Shown here: positions 18,048-26,482 of the stretch, in pieces
Position numbering within the stretch: the first letter of the stretch is position 1
How the letters are laid out: the number at the start of each line of letters is the position of its first letter
Origin: JAAUTY01 sp964397305
Lineage (GTDB): Bacteria; Cyanobacteriota; Cyanobacteriia; Cyanobacteriales; Spirulinaceae
Assembly: GCA_964397305.1 (NCBI GenBank)
Contig: CAYNIP010000023.1
Coordinates: forward strand, 5,406-69,405
Length of the DNA: 64,000 nucleotides
Direction of reading: 5' to 3'
Notes under the pieces: generated by a model
The model's database searches: none
What the model was told of the DNA's origin: nothing
What the model saw: the letters and a program-made list of their open reading frames with translations, nothing else
Position numbers and translations under genes: made by a program

Positions 18048-18473
18048 AAAACGGAACGTTCCTGAACTACGGAATTGCCTTGGTCTTGATACCCATGCTT
18101 CAGCGTTGCCAAACAGACACCTAGCCCTAGCCCTAAGGCCAGAGGCTGGACCTGCGGCGCTAAGAACAGGTCGAAAACCAATTGCGAGAATCAGATTAAC
18201 TCTGAGTCTATACAATTACCCGAAAGCGTTAACAAAAGTCTAGCCCCAATCCGCAAAAATAGAGATTAAGATCCCAAGGATAAGGGGTATGGTTTGGGGC
18301 ATGAACAGGAGAGAAATGTATTGATTTTGAGTTGCGGCTGGTTTATTCGCTGTAACTTTAGGCACTTTTTTTGGCTCCGGATTGCTCTCCCCCCAGGAAA
18401 GCCGTTCGGGGGCAGCCACCCTAGACCCAGCCACTATACTAAGGTTACTCCCTCGCCATCATCGTCGCTGCCT
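18048..18473. other. amt / MESH1-like divergent intergenic region
   Basis: This region of about 426 bases contains the promoters of two divergent genes and is AT-rich around 18180-18300. CTATACT at 18434-18440 is a -10-like word 34 bases before the MESH1-like start. No gene was seen. Confidence 0.5.
18206..18219 (-). promoter_or_regulatory. Weak NtcA-like site upstream of amt
   Basis: On the minus strand GTA-N8-GAC differs by one base from the NtcA consensus GTA-N8-TAC. It lies about 160 bases upstream of the amt start, and no well-spaced -10 box follows. This is a candidate only. Confidence 0.2.
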
Positions 18474-19043
18474 ATGTCCACTGGTCTGATTCTCGCTGCC
18501 CTAGACTTTGCCGCCCGCCAGCACCGCCAGCAGCGCCGCAAAGACGCCGCCGCCACCCCCTACATCAATCACCCTATTGCGCTAGCCAACCTCCTCGCGA
18601 ACCAAGGTGGGGTAGACGATCCGCTGGTGCTGGTCGGAGCCCTGCTCCACGACACCGTGGAAGATACTGAAACGAGCTTGGCCGACCTCGAAGCTCGCTT
18701 CGGCCCCGAGGTTGCAGTCCTAGTCAGTGAAGTCACCGACGACAAATCCCTGCCCAAGGCAGAACGCAAGCAACGGCAAATCGACCACGCAGCTCACCTG
18801 AGCGAGCACGCCCGCCTCGTCAAGCTCGCGGACAAAATCTGCAACCTACGGGACCTCATTGACTCGCCGCCGCCGGACTGGTCCGGCGATCGCCGCCGCG
18901 CCTACTTGGACTGGTCCAAGGCCGTCGTAGACGGCCTGCGCGGCAGCCACCCCCAGCTCGAAGCCATCTTTGACGCCACCTACCAGGAGGGACTAGCGAC
19001 CCTAGCCGCCACCCCAGAGCCCTCACTCATCCAGAGGCACTGA
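18474..19043 (+). CDS. MESH1-type HD-domain (p)ppGpp hydrolase
   Basis: This 189-residue stand-alone HD phosphohydrolase is the size of MESH1/SAH small alarmone hydrolases. The family blocks seen are LDFAARQHRQQRRKDAAATPYINHPI, the metal-binding HD motif with HDxxED in ALLHDTVEDTET, and EHARLVKLADKICNLRDL. Together they match the hydrolase half of RelA/SpoT, with no synthetase, TGS or ACT domain. The likely reaction is removal of pyrophosphate from (p)ppGpp; NADPH hydrolysis is known for some MESH1 enzymes. The ATG at 18474 begins the homologous region. Its 3' end overlaps the oppositely transcribed PatA-like gene by 21 bases. Confidence 0.88.
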   Translation: MSTGLILAALDFAARQHRQQRRKDAAATPYINHPIALANLLANQGGVDDPLVLVGALLHDTVEDTETSLADLEARFGPEVAVLVSEVTDDKSLPKAERKQRQIDHAAHLSEHARLVKLADKICNLRDLIDSPPPDWSGDRRRAYLDWSKAVVDGLRGSHPQLEAIFDATYQEGLATLAATPEPSLIQRH

Positions 19044-20222
19044 CTCCATGCGGCGGTGGGGCACAGCGGCCAAGTGCTTCTCAAACAGCATCAGCAACTC
19101 GTGGGCTCCAAAGGGCTTGGTGAGATAGTCCGTTGCCCCCGCCATGCGCGCCCGCACCCGGTCAATGAACCCATCTCGACCCGTGAGCATGATGATGGGA
19201 ACCTGTCGGAAGGCGGTGGAACTCCGCAGCATGGCACAAAACTCATAGCCGTCTAGGTGCGGCATGGCGATATCGCAGAGCAGCAGATCGGGCTGCATCC
19301 GAAAGACCTCGGGCAGGGCGATCAACGGGTCGGCAAAGCTGACCACATCGTAGCCGTGGGGAACCAGCATCGCTTCGACACTCTTGCTGATCGTGCGGTC
19401 GTCATCAATGCAGGCGATGTGTACCGTGGGACCCTCGTCCCAGAGGGTCAGCTCCCGACGCTCTGGGGCCGCATCGAGGAGCTGAATCCAGCCCCGCTGG
19501 ACGTAGGGATAGATCCCTTTGGCGATCGCCAACAAGCTCCGATCCAAGTAGCGCGACAACTGCCGCAGACTGGTCTGGCCATCGGCCCAGCGCCGCAAAC
19601 TGTGATAGGACTTCGGCGGCAGTGCCGCCCGCAAATGCTCTAGATCCACCAGCACCGGCCGCTGGGCCGGAGAAAAGATGTGGGGGTGCAACTGCTTCCA
19701 CTGCTGCACCTGCTTCAAGATCCGCGCACAGAGAGGACTCACTTCCAGGGCCACCAAAGGCGGTGCGAGGGCGGCCCCCAGCTCAACGTGAAAGCTGCCC
19801 TGGCGCAGGCTCAAAAGATCGAAGAGAGCTTCCTCGATCGTGCCCTGAATAATCCGCCGCCCCTGCTCCGGAGTCAAGACATTATTCTCCATCAGCAGCC
19901 AGATGTAACCATACTCCGGTGCATTGATCGCCCCCGGCGAGGGACGCTGGAGGCGCTCAATCGCCCCCTCAGCCTCATAGCAGCGGAGGTAATCCCGCAG
20001 ACGCACCAAGCTGCTATTCGTGCGATCAGCCGCGTAGGCAATGCGCCCATTCGCAAAGAAGACAAACCAGAAAGGTTGAGCCGCTGCCACGGCTTCTGGG
20101 GTGTCCGGGTTCCCCGGACTCGGAGCACTGTAGGCCTCCACCAGTAATTCGCCGGTACGCTGGCCTAACTCAATGAGTTGCAGGATGCTGCGAATGTCGA
20201 TCTCGTTTAGGGTTCCCTGCAT
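19023..20222 (-). CDS. PatA-type response regulator (DUF4388 + receiver)
   Basis: This protein has 399 residues. Residues 1 to about 160 form a PATAN/DUF4388-like domain starting MQGTLNEIDIRSILQLIELGQRTGELLVEA. A middle helical region follows, and a CheY-like receiver occupies about 266-390. The receiver keeps the acidic pair (CIDDD, 273-275), the phospho-acceptor D317 in LLCDIAMPHLDG, the Thr in IIMLTG and the Lys in LTKPFG. The same architecture occurs in PatA (heterocyst pattern, Anabaena) and PixG/PilG-like regulators of pilus-based phototaxis in Synechocystis. There is no DNA-binding domain, so output is probably by protein contact. It is divergent from hmpF, which favours a motility role. 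Confidence 0.88.
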   Translation of the reverse strand: MQGTLNEIDIRSILQLIELGQRTGELLVEAYSAPSPGNPDTPEAVAAAQPFWFVFFANGRIAYAADRTNSSLVRLRDYLRCYEAEGAIERLQRPSPGAINAPEYGYIWLLMENNVLTPEQGRRIIQGTIEEALFDLLSLRQGSFHVELGAALAPPLVALEVSPLCARILKQVQQWKQLHPHIFSPAQRPVLVDLEHLRAALPPKSYHSLRRWADGQTSLRQLSRYLDRSLLAIAKGIYPYVQRGWIQLLDAAPERRELTLWDEGPTVHIACIDDDRTISKSVEAMLVPHGYDVVSFADPLIALPEVFRMQPDLLLCDIAMPHLDGYEFCAMLRSSTAFRQVPIIMLTGRDGFIDRVRARMAGATDYLTKPFGAHELLMLFEKHLAAVPHRRMESVPLDE

Positions 20223-20619
20223 CGTGCTGAGGCCGCTCGAAGGATGGTTGTCCAGAAGGAGGTGAGTACTGATACTGCTAGAGCAGGATAAACTTTAGTA
20301 GGATGTAGGTCAGCCTTATTTAGACTAGATCATTGTACGACCCCCAGGGTGGGGCGAGGGCGCTTTCGGCGCGATCGCCCCCGGTCAGCAAAGATCGTCG
20401 GTAGCTGGGGGCTATTGATGGTTATAGTGGAACCAACTCGCGACCCAGCCCCCGTTCCGGCTCCAGGGGTAAGCAGGTTCGTGTTCTGTGATTGTCCTCA
20501 GCCCGCGACTCCTCACGTTGTGGCGGGCAAGGATGATTGGAGTCACCCACCGCGAGTCCATTGAGCCGTTTGAGCAAGGGCAAGTTCAGCATCGGGCATA
20601 TCTTAAGGGGAACGATAGC
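20223..20619. other. patA-like / hmpF divergent intergenic region
   Basis: About 400 bases separate the two divergent starts. A possible -10 word TTATAGT occurs near 20420. At about 20501-20527 GCCCGC and GCGGGC enclose a loop containing ACTCCTCAC. No protein-coding gene is supported, because the open frame here belongs to an over-extended reading of hmpF. Confidence 0.5.
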
Positions 20620-22368
20620 GTGCTGTACCTCGCAGAAGTCAGAAAGCAGAAAAGCGGCTTCATTAGCAAAGCAACCACGGAGCTAAGGCTCCTGGCCTGC
20701 CAACGCAACGACCAGACTTGGACCAATGTGCCCGGGGAGGAAGTGATCCCTGGGGAAGAAGCGACCAACTTTGACCCGGGCGTGCTGGTCCTGGTCAACC
20801 TCAACAACAACCGCCAGCTTCAGGGTCCCCCGGAATCGGCTAGCGCCCAGATCGTCCGCGACCTTCAGCGCTTCTCTCGCCTGCAAGAGAAAATCAAAAG
20901 CCAAGAAGAAGAAGTCGAAGCCTGGAAGCAATCCCTGACAACCCAGGCCCAAGAGTTGGCTAAGCGCGAGATGGAACTCTCCGCCGACCTCGAGCAGCTC
21001 GAGCAGTTGCGGGAACAGGGCGGCGGTGCTGCCCTAGGCGATGCCGATCTGGACCAGGCCCGCCAGGAAGTCGCGCACCTAAAGTCCGAGTTTGAGCGCA
21101 AGACCCGAGAACTGGAAAGCGCCTGGGAGCAGTTGCGGGGGGCCCAGGCTAAGCTCGAAGAGCAGCGCAACAGCGTGCCGGCGGCAGCCCCAGCCGCCGC
21201 CCTCGACCCCGATCAAGTCGCCCGCCTGCGTGAGTTGATCGACTATCTGCAAGCAACGATTCCCCCGACGGCAGCCCTGCGCGAGCAGCTCGCCCAGGCC
21301 TTAGAAATTTTGGACAATCAGCGCGAGAACTGTGCTTACCACTGGCAGCAGTTAGAAGAAAAGCGTGCGGATGCTCAACAGCAGCAGAATGAAGCCAATG
21401 AGCAGGGGGCGGCCGTGGAGGAGCAACGCCAGCATTTACAGGCCATCTCCCTCGCCCTCCAAGAGGCGCGCCAAACCAGCCAGTCCCAGCACCACCAACT
21501 GGAACTCAAGCAACATACCCTGGCCCTGCTTCAGACCCAGCAGCAGCAGCAGGTTCAGCTCATGGCAATCTTGGCCCCCTTCACCGCTCCCAGGGCCGAG
21601 CCCAGCGACGGCAGCGGGGTCGATTTGAACCAACTCGAGCAGATGCCCTTGGAGGAGTTGCAAGGTCTGGTGGATAACTTGCAACGGGACCTGGACAAGG
21701 TGGTGCAGTTCGTCGAGCAGCAGGAGGAGGAACTGCGCCTGCAACGACAGACGGTGGAGGAGCTGGAGGACAAGCTCAAAAACGCCAATGTCTATGAGGC
21801 TTCCGAAATCGAGCAGGAGCTGGAGGAGGAGCGGGAGCAGAAGGGGATGCTCGATGAAACGCTGGTGGGCCAGCGCCGCACTCTGGGCGATCGCCAGCGG
21901 GTGCTCCAACAACACCTACGGGTGCTCCGTCGCCGCCAAGGGATCACTGAGCCGGAGATCCCCGGCGCGATTGATGTCACCCCGGCCCTGGAGGTGTTGC
22001 AAGCCCAGGACCAGGAAACCACCACCGCCCTCGAGCAACTCCAGCAGGAGTGTGACGCCCTCCAGCAAGAACTCGCCGACTCCGAAGCAGCCCTGCAACA
22101 GCAGGCCAGCGATCGCGACGCCACCCAGGTCGCGCTCCAAGAGCTGGAAGTCAACTGGCAGGAAGCCCGAGCCGCCGCCGCCCTGCTCTGGGGTCGGGTC
22201 AATCTCTATGAAGAAATGCTGAAGCCCCTCCAGGACAGCGTTGAAGAAATGCAGCAAAAGCTGGCCGCCCTGAGCGAACTCCTGGATCAGACCGACCAAA
22301 CCACCGCCTACCAGCAAGAAGCCCTGGCCAACCTGCAAGAAACTGCCGAGAGCTTGGCCCCGGCCTAG
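20620..22368 (+). CDS. hmpF: HmpF-like pilus motility/taxis coiled-coil protein
   Basis: This 582-residue cytoplasmic protein is mostly coiled coil. The conserved head LYLAEVRKQKSGFI, then LRLLACQRNDQTWTNVPGEEVIP and VLVLVNLNNNRQLQGPPESASAQIV, matches HmpF, a protein of filamentous cyanobacteria required for type IV pilus gliding of hormogonia or filaments. From about residue 95 the sequence is Gln/Glu-rich heptad repeats to the end. The GTG at 20620 was chosen: it gives the family N-terminus and has AAGGGG 9 bases upstream, while a frame open to 20488 adds unrelated residues. It is divergent from the PatA-type regulator. Confidence 0.88.
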   Translation: MLYLAEVRKQKSGFISKATTELRLLACQRNDQTWTNVPGEEVIPGEEATNFDPGVLVLVNLNNNRQLQGPPESASAQIVRDLQRFSRLQEKIKSQEEEVEAWKQSLTTQAQELAKREMELSADLEQLEQLREQGGGAALGDADLDQARQEVAHLKSEFERKTRELESAWEQLRGAQAKLEEQRNSVPAAAPAAALDPDQVARLRELIDYLQATIPPTAALREQLAQALEILDNQRENCAYHWQQLEEKRADAQQQQNEANEQGAAVEEQRQHLQAISLALQEARQTSQSQHHQLELKQHTLALLQTQQQQQVQLMAILAPFTAPRAEPSDGSGVDLNQLEQMPLEELQGLVDNLQRDLDKVVQFVEQQEEELRLQRQTVEELEDKLKNANVYEASEIEQELEEEREQKGMLDETLVGQRRTLGDRQRVLQQHLRVLRRRQGITEPEIPGAIDVTPALEVLQAQDQETTTALEQLQQECDALQQELADSEAALQQQASDRDATQVALQELEVNWQEARAAAALLWGRVNLYEEMLKPLQDSVEEMQQKLAALSELLDQTDQTTAYQQEALANLQETAESLAPA

Positions 22369-22500
22369 CCAGCCGCGTTGGAGGAGCGACCGAGGTAGCG
22401 TCGCTGGCGCTCCTGGAGCCGGATTCCGCTTCCTCACGCGGATGGGTTGGGTTGCGAGATGGACTGGGGGACCCCGGCAGTCCTGTGTGGGTTCATCTCA

Positions 22501-22603
22501 CCTTGGAGACTCCCCTTCGCCCTCCTCGGGAGAAGCGGCCGGGGGATGTAGACGCGCAGCGGCTTCTCGCAGAGTGGGGAAACTGGCCTCACTGAGATGC
22601 ACC
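22501..22603 (+). repeat. Dispersed repeat family D, copy 1
   Basis: The sequence CCCCTTCGCCCTCCTCGGGA, then GGCCGGGGGATGT and GACGCGCAGCGG, then ACTGAGATGCACC recurs in diverged form and the same order at 52541-52632. It is non-coding, and the boundaries are approximate. Confidence 0.55.
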
Positions 22604-23099
22604 CGTCCTGCGTTGCGGGAGGATGGCGGCATCGGCGGGGTGGAGGCCTGGGAAGATTCCTAGAATCCAGACCCGAGTGAGCGGTCTTAGGGTCGCTGCC
22701 AAGCCTGACGCTCAAAGTACTTCAGCCGCTCTGAACGGTAGGCTTAGGGCGGCCGTCCTGCCCTAGTCTCTTGATGGATAGCATTCCAGATCGGCCAGGA
22801 CCGTTGCCCAGCCCTCAGCCCCTTAGCGGTTGGAGCCAGAGATTTCCCGCCCCCTGCCAGGACTTCACGCAAACCGGACTCCCCACTCCCCATCCCAACT
22901 CCCAAACCGGGGGATTGTCACCGCGCCGCCCCCGGCCGGCGACCGGTCTGAATCCTAGAGGGATAGTCGCTTGCTTTCATAAACGTTACAATACTTAACT
23001 AAGAGTCCAGGCCAACGGCGGTAGTCTTAAAAATCTATTTCGTTAAGTTAAGATTATGATGAAGCCAAGGCTGAAAGCAGGACGCTAGTATCGAGACAG

Positions 23100-23108
23100 T
23101 GCTATACT
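23100..23108 (+). promoter_or_regulatory. Candidate extended -10 promoter of the sigma factor gene
   Basis: TGCTATACT matches an extended -10 (TGnTATAAT with one change), 122 bases before the ATG. There is no clear -35. Confidence 0.4.
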
Positions 23109-23221
23109 GGCGGTTTTTGTCTCGGTATTTGGTAGTGAATGCTACCGCCTCTCAGTTACGGCTGGTAGCGGTGCGGTCTTTGGGCCACGGCGACTCTAGT
23201 TTTTGAACTCTGCGGAAGGGC

Positions 23222-24172
23222 ATGGCTAAACAATCGAGCGATCCAGTTCGGACTTACCTGCGCGAGATCGGCCGCGTGCCGCTCTTGACCCACGAGCAGG
23301 AAATTATCTACGCCAAGCAGGTGCAACAGGCGATCGCCCTGCGGAGCCTGCGGGAGTCGCTTCAGCAGGAACTCGGTCGCGAACCTGGTCTGGCAGAGTG
23401 GTCCGCAGCCGCGAACCTACCCATTGCCAAGATCGAAGCGACGATGAACGCGGGCGAGGCAGCCAAGCGCAAGATGGTGGAGGCCAACCTGCGCCTCGTC
23501 GTCTCCGTGGCGAAGAAGTACATCAAGCGCAATCTCGACCTCCTCGATCTGATCCAGGAAGGCACGATCGGGATGCAGCGTGGTGTTGAGAAATTTGACC
23601 CCACGAAGGGCTACCGCTTCTCGACCTATGCCTATTGGTGGATTCGGCAGGCGATTACGCGGGCGATCGCCGAAAAAAGCCGTACCATCCGCCTGCCCAT
23701 TCACATCACCGAAAAGCTTAACAAGATCAAAAAAGCCCAACGCCAACTCTCGCAGCAACTGGGCCGCGCCGCGACGGTGGCGGAACTGGGGGCGGAACTC
23801 GATCTCACCCCGAAGCAGGTGCGGGAGTACCTGGAGCGATCGCGCCACCCCCTCTCCCTGGATTTGCGCGTGGGGGACAACCAAGATACAGAACTGGGCG
23901 AATTGCTCGAAGACAACGGCCCCTCCCCCGAGGACTTTGCCACCGAGTCCTCCCTGAAGCTGGATCTAGAAAAGCTCATGGCGGACCTCACCCCCCAGCA
24001 GCGGGAGGTTCTGATCCTGCGCTACGGGCTCACCGACGGCCAGCCCCTGACCCTAGCGAAGATCGGCGCGCAGTTGGGTATCAGCCGCGAGCGCGTCCGC
24101 CAGCTCGAGCGCGAAGCCCTGAACAAGTTGCGGAAGCGCAAGGGAGCCGTGCGGGAGTATCTCGCCAGTTAG
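23222..24172 (+). CDS. Group 2 RNA polymerase sigma factor (SigB/SigD type)
   Basis: This 316-residue sigma-70 family protein lacks the long acidic N-terminus of a primary factor. Region 1.2 (DPVRTYLREIGRVPLLTHEQE), region 2 (NLRLVVSVAKKY, DLIQEGTIGMQRGVEKFD, FSTYAYWWIRQAITRAI), region 3 and region 4 with its HTH (LAKIGAQLGISRERVRQLE) are all complete. Group 2 factors recognise similar promoters to SigA but are dispensable and respond to stress, nitrogen or light. Which paralogue (SigB, SigC, SigD, SigE) this is cannot be settled by eye. ATG at 23222 with GGAAGGG just upstream. A second sigma gene, the primary sigA, is at 49363-50478. Confidence 0.92.
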   Translation: MAKQSSDPVRTYLREIGRVPLLTHEQEIIYAKQVQQAIALRSLRESLQQELGREPGLAEWSAAANLPIAKIEATMNAGEAAKRKMVEANLRLVVSVAKKYIKRNLDLLDLIQEGTIGMQRGVEKFDPTKGYRFSTYAYWWIRQAITRAIAEKSRTIRLPIHITEKLNKIKKAQRQLSQQLGRAATVAELGAELDLTPKQVREYLERSRHPLSLDLRVGDNQDTELGELLEDNGPSPEDFATESSLKLDLEKLMADLTPQQREVLILRYGLTDGQPLTLAKIGAQLGISRERVRQLEREALNKLRKRKGAVREYLAS

Positions 24173-24194
24173 GGCCACGATGGCCGCCTCGCCC

Positions 24195-24866
24195 TCAGGT
24201 CTTCTGGCTTTGCCAGAACTGCTCCTCGAGGGCGGGGCTCTGCTGGAAAGTGCGGCGCAGCCAGGCGAGGAGTAATTCTTGCTGCTCCCCCGCGCTGAGC
24301 CCCCAGTCCTCCTGGCTGGCTCGCAGGCGCTGGGTCAGCTCGTAGAGACAGATGGCGACACTCACCGAGAGATTGAAACTCTCGGTGAAGCCAGCCATGG
24401 GGATGCGCGCTTGGAGGTCGGCGGCCTCGCGGAGGGCGGGCGAGAGGCCCCAAAGCTCTGACCCGAAGGCGATCGCCAGCTTGGGCCCCAGGGGCAACTG
24501 TGGCAGGGTGTAGCTATCGGCTTGGGGACTCATGGCTACTAAGTGATAGCCGCGATCGCGCAACACCGTCACACAGGCCGCCGCATCCGGATAGCCCTGC
24601 ACCGAGAGCCAGCGTTCTGCCCCCCGCGTCACCGCCCGACTGGGCTCAAAAGGATTGGTGCTCTCAATCGCATAGACATCCTGGACCCCAAAGGCCTCGC
24701 AACTGCGGAGGGCCGCGCTGGCATTGTGGGGCTTGTGCAGATCCTCGAGCACCACCGCCACCCGCCGAGTCCGCCGCTGCAACACGGCCGTCATCTTCGC
24801 CAACCGGGCCGGAGTAACAAACTGACTCAGGTGGCCAATCAGGGCTTGCGTCTGCTCAGGGGTCAT
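24195..24866 (-). CDS. trmH: tRNA (guanosine-2'-O-)-methyltransferase TrmH
   Basis: This 223-residue SPOUT-class methyltransferase uses S-adenosylmethionine to methylate the 2'-O of guanosine 18 in the tRNA D-loop. Family motifs are LEDLHKPHNASAALRSCEAFG (motif 1, with the catalytic Arg), LAIAFGSELWGLS (motif 2) and IPMAGFTESFNLSVSVAICLYE (motif 3, cofactor knot). The short helical C-terminal extension fits TrmH rather than TrmL or RlmB. It converges on the sigma gene with 22 bases between stops. Confidence 0.94.
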   Translation of the reverse strand: MTPEQTQALIGHLSQFVTPARLAKMTAVLQRRTRRVAVVLEDLHKPHNASAALRSCEAFGVQDVYAIESTNPFEPSRAVTRGAERWLSVQGYPDAAACVTVLRDRGYHLVAMSPQADSYTLPQLPLGPKLAIAFGSELWGLSPALREAADLQARIPMAGFTESFNLSVSVAICLYELTQRLRASQEDWGLSAGEQQELLLAWLRRTFQQSPALEEQFWQSQKT

Positions 24867-24986
24867 GTCAGCGTGGGGGCGGTCAACACAGGGGCACTCA
24901 ATCTACCACGTTCGCAGAAGGCCTCACAAGTTACCCCAGCGCCCCGGAGGCCGAGGGACCGCTTGCGCCATCCAGCCAAACTAGAT

Positions 24987-25931
24987 TCAAGGGTTGTGTT
25001 TCGGGGTGGGGTGGGGTTCTAGAGAGCTGGGATTCCTGGCGTAATCGCGGATGATCGCCGCAATCTCCGTCTGCAAGTTCACGGCCTCCGAGCTTTCGAC
25101 AAAGCCCCCAAACGCGTAGCGTTCCTCAGGATCACCGAGGAAGATGTGATCGAGGCCGAAGGGCGATCGCCAGGTTCGCAGCGTTGTGCCGTCTGGGAAG
25201 CGTTGCAGAACTTGGGCACGAGGGAAGTCGCGGCGGTGAGCGTCAAACAGGGGGAGCCGCGAACGCAGTCGCTGGACCAGGCGATTAACCAAGGTTGGCT
25301 CGGGACCAGGGGCGATCTGCGGGTTGGCCCAAAAGGCTTGAATCACAGGGATTAAATCAGGGTGGTTTTTCAGGCGGGCGTGGTTGAGGGGCAAGATCGC
25401 ATTTTGCGCGTAGGCGCAACGGGTGCTTTCCGCAATCACCGTGCCATCACTGCCGCCGTCGCTATCACCGGTAATGGTCAGGGTGGGAACCGTCTGGGCG
25501 ATCGCCTCGGCCAAGGAGCGCCGATTTTGACTCAAGGCCCGGCTAATGCCCAGCCCACCACTGAAGCGAGCCAGCAGGTGGGCCAGATCAGCCCCCCCCA
25601 GGGGCGAGGCAATCAAAACGAGGGAGTGAACGCGCGATCGCCAATCCGGATGCCGCGTGAGCAACTCCAGCCAGATCAGCCCCCCCATGGAGTGCCCGAC
25701 AATCCGTAGGGGCGTCTCCGGGTAGCGGGCCAGCTCCTGAGTCGCCACCTGCTCCACCTTATTGACTAACGGTTCAAACCAGAGCCAAGTATTCAACCAA
25801 CCAAGATCCGGGGCGATCACCCGGGCCTGGGGCTCGGCCAGGCGCATCGCCAGGCTGGCAATAGCCTGGGGAGTGTCAGCCCAACCATGCTGAGCAAAAA
25901 GCAGATAGTCAGGAACCAGCAACATCGGCAC
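24987..25931 (-). CDS. Alpha/beta hydrolase (lipase-like)
   Basis: This 314-residue alpha/beta-hydrolase has the nucleophile elbow GHSMGG at about 79-84, with Ser as nucleophile, after TPLRIVGHSMGGLIWLELL. Candidate acid residues lie around TITGDSDGGSDG, and the catalytic His is probably in LPLNHARLKNHPD. The protein resembles triacylglycerol lipase/esterase-type proteins of cyanobacteria, but the substrate is unknown. There is no signal peptide; the N-terminus (MPMLLVPDYLLFAQHGWAD) already belongs to the core fold. Start at 25931 or two codons later. Confidence 0.82.
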   Translation of the reverse strand: MPMLLVPDYLLFAQHGWADTPQAIASLAMRLAEPQARVIAPDLGWLNTWLWFEPLVNKVEQVATQELARYPETPLRIVGHSMGGLIWLELLTRHPDWRSRVHSLVLIASPLGGADLAHLLARFSGGLGISRALSQNRRSLAEAIAQTVPTLTITGDSDGGSDGTVIAESTRCAYAQNAILPLNHARLKNHPDLIPVIQAFWANPQIAPGPEPTLVNRLVQRLRSRLPLFDAHRRDFPRAQVLQRFPDGTTLRTWRSPFGLDHIFLGDPEERYAFGGFVESSEAVNLQTEIAAIIRDYARNPSSLEPHPTPKHNP

Positions 25932-26080
25932 GCTTCAGAAACTCGCTGCCCCGACTGTACCCAAGGGCTTCAGGCCAGACCAGGCCGCCTGTGACGCTTT
26001 CTCGGGACCGACTCCCGACACCGATGCAGACCCTAGGGCCCAGGCCTCGCTTCCCGGCGACCGAGTTCGCGCTTGGGGCC

Positions 26081-26365
26081 CTAGCTCCAGTCCTGCTGCT
26101 CATCGCCCCGATAGCGGTAGATGTGACCCGTCGCATGGATTTGGCGCGATCGCGCCAACAGCTCCGCCTCACTCAAGCCCCAAGTGTCTAGGACCTGAAC
26201 GAGCAACTGTTGCAACTCGCGCGCCCCAGGAAAGCTGCGGTAGCGAATGCGGAGCCTTGCCAGTTCAACGAGGTTGTAGTCGGTCTGGCCTTGGCGCAAA
26301 ATTTGCTCAACGATGGCGCGATCGCGACTCTCTTGGGGATGTTGCTGGTCCGGTTGGCGGGTCAT
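26081..26365 (-). CDS. DUF3288 family protein
   Basis: This 94-residue soluble protein matches cyanobacterial DUF3288: QQHPQESRDRAIVEQIL, then TDYNLVELARLRIRYRSFPGARELQ, then EAELLARSRQIHATGHIYR and the end QQDWS. Function unknown. The family is almost entirely cyanobacterial, which supports the taxonomic call. ATG at 26365. Confidence 0.9.
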   Translation of the reverse strand: MTRQPDQQHPQESRDRAIVEQILRQGQTDYNLVELARLRIRYRSFPGARELQQLLVQVLDTWGLSEAELLARSRQIHATGHIYRYRGDEQQDWS

Positions 26366-26482
26366 GGGAGGGCAGCGGGAGCAACGTCACCCTCTAGAAT
26401 ACCGCAGTCGCACACTGCGAGCGCGGTTGGCTATACTGACGGGAATATTGCCTGATTCAAGCGACGGAGGCTGCCACGGTCG

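Larger units (their letters stand above)
22369..23221. other. Long intergenic region upstream of the group 2 sigma factor
   Basis: This region is about 850 bases. The left part holds a dispersed repeat (22501-22603). The right part (22960-23110) is AT-rich with TACAAT at 22987 and TGCTATACT at 23100, and is probably the regulatory region of the sigma gene. I found no supported gene or known RNA. Confidence 0.5.

Noticed and set aside
20501..20527. Yfr1-like small RNA (ACTCCTCAC in a GCCCGC/GCGGGC loop)
   Set aside because: The core motif is incomplete (CACG instead of CACAC), it lies inside the loop of a hairpin rather than between two stems, and no T-run terminator follows.
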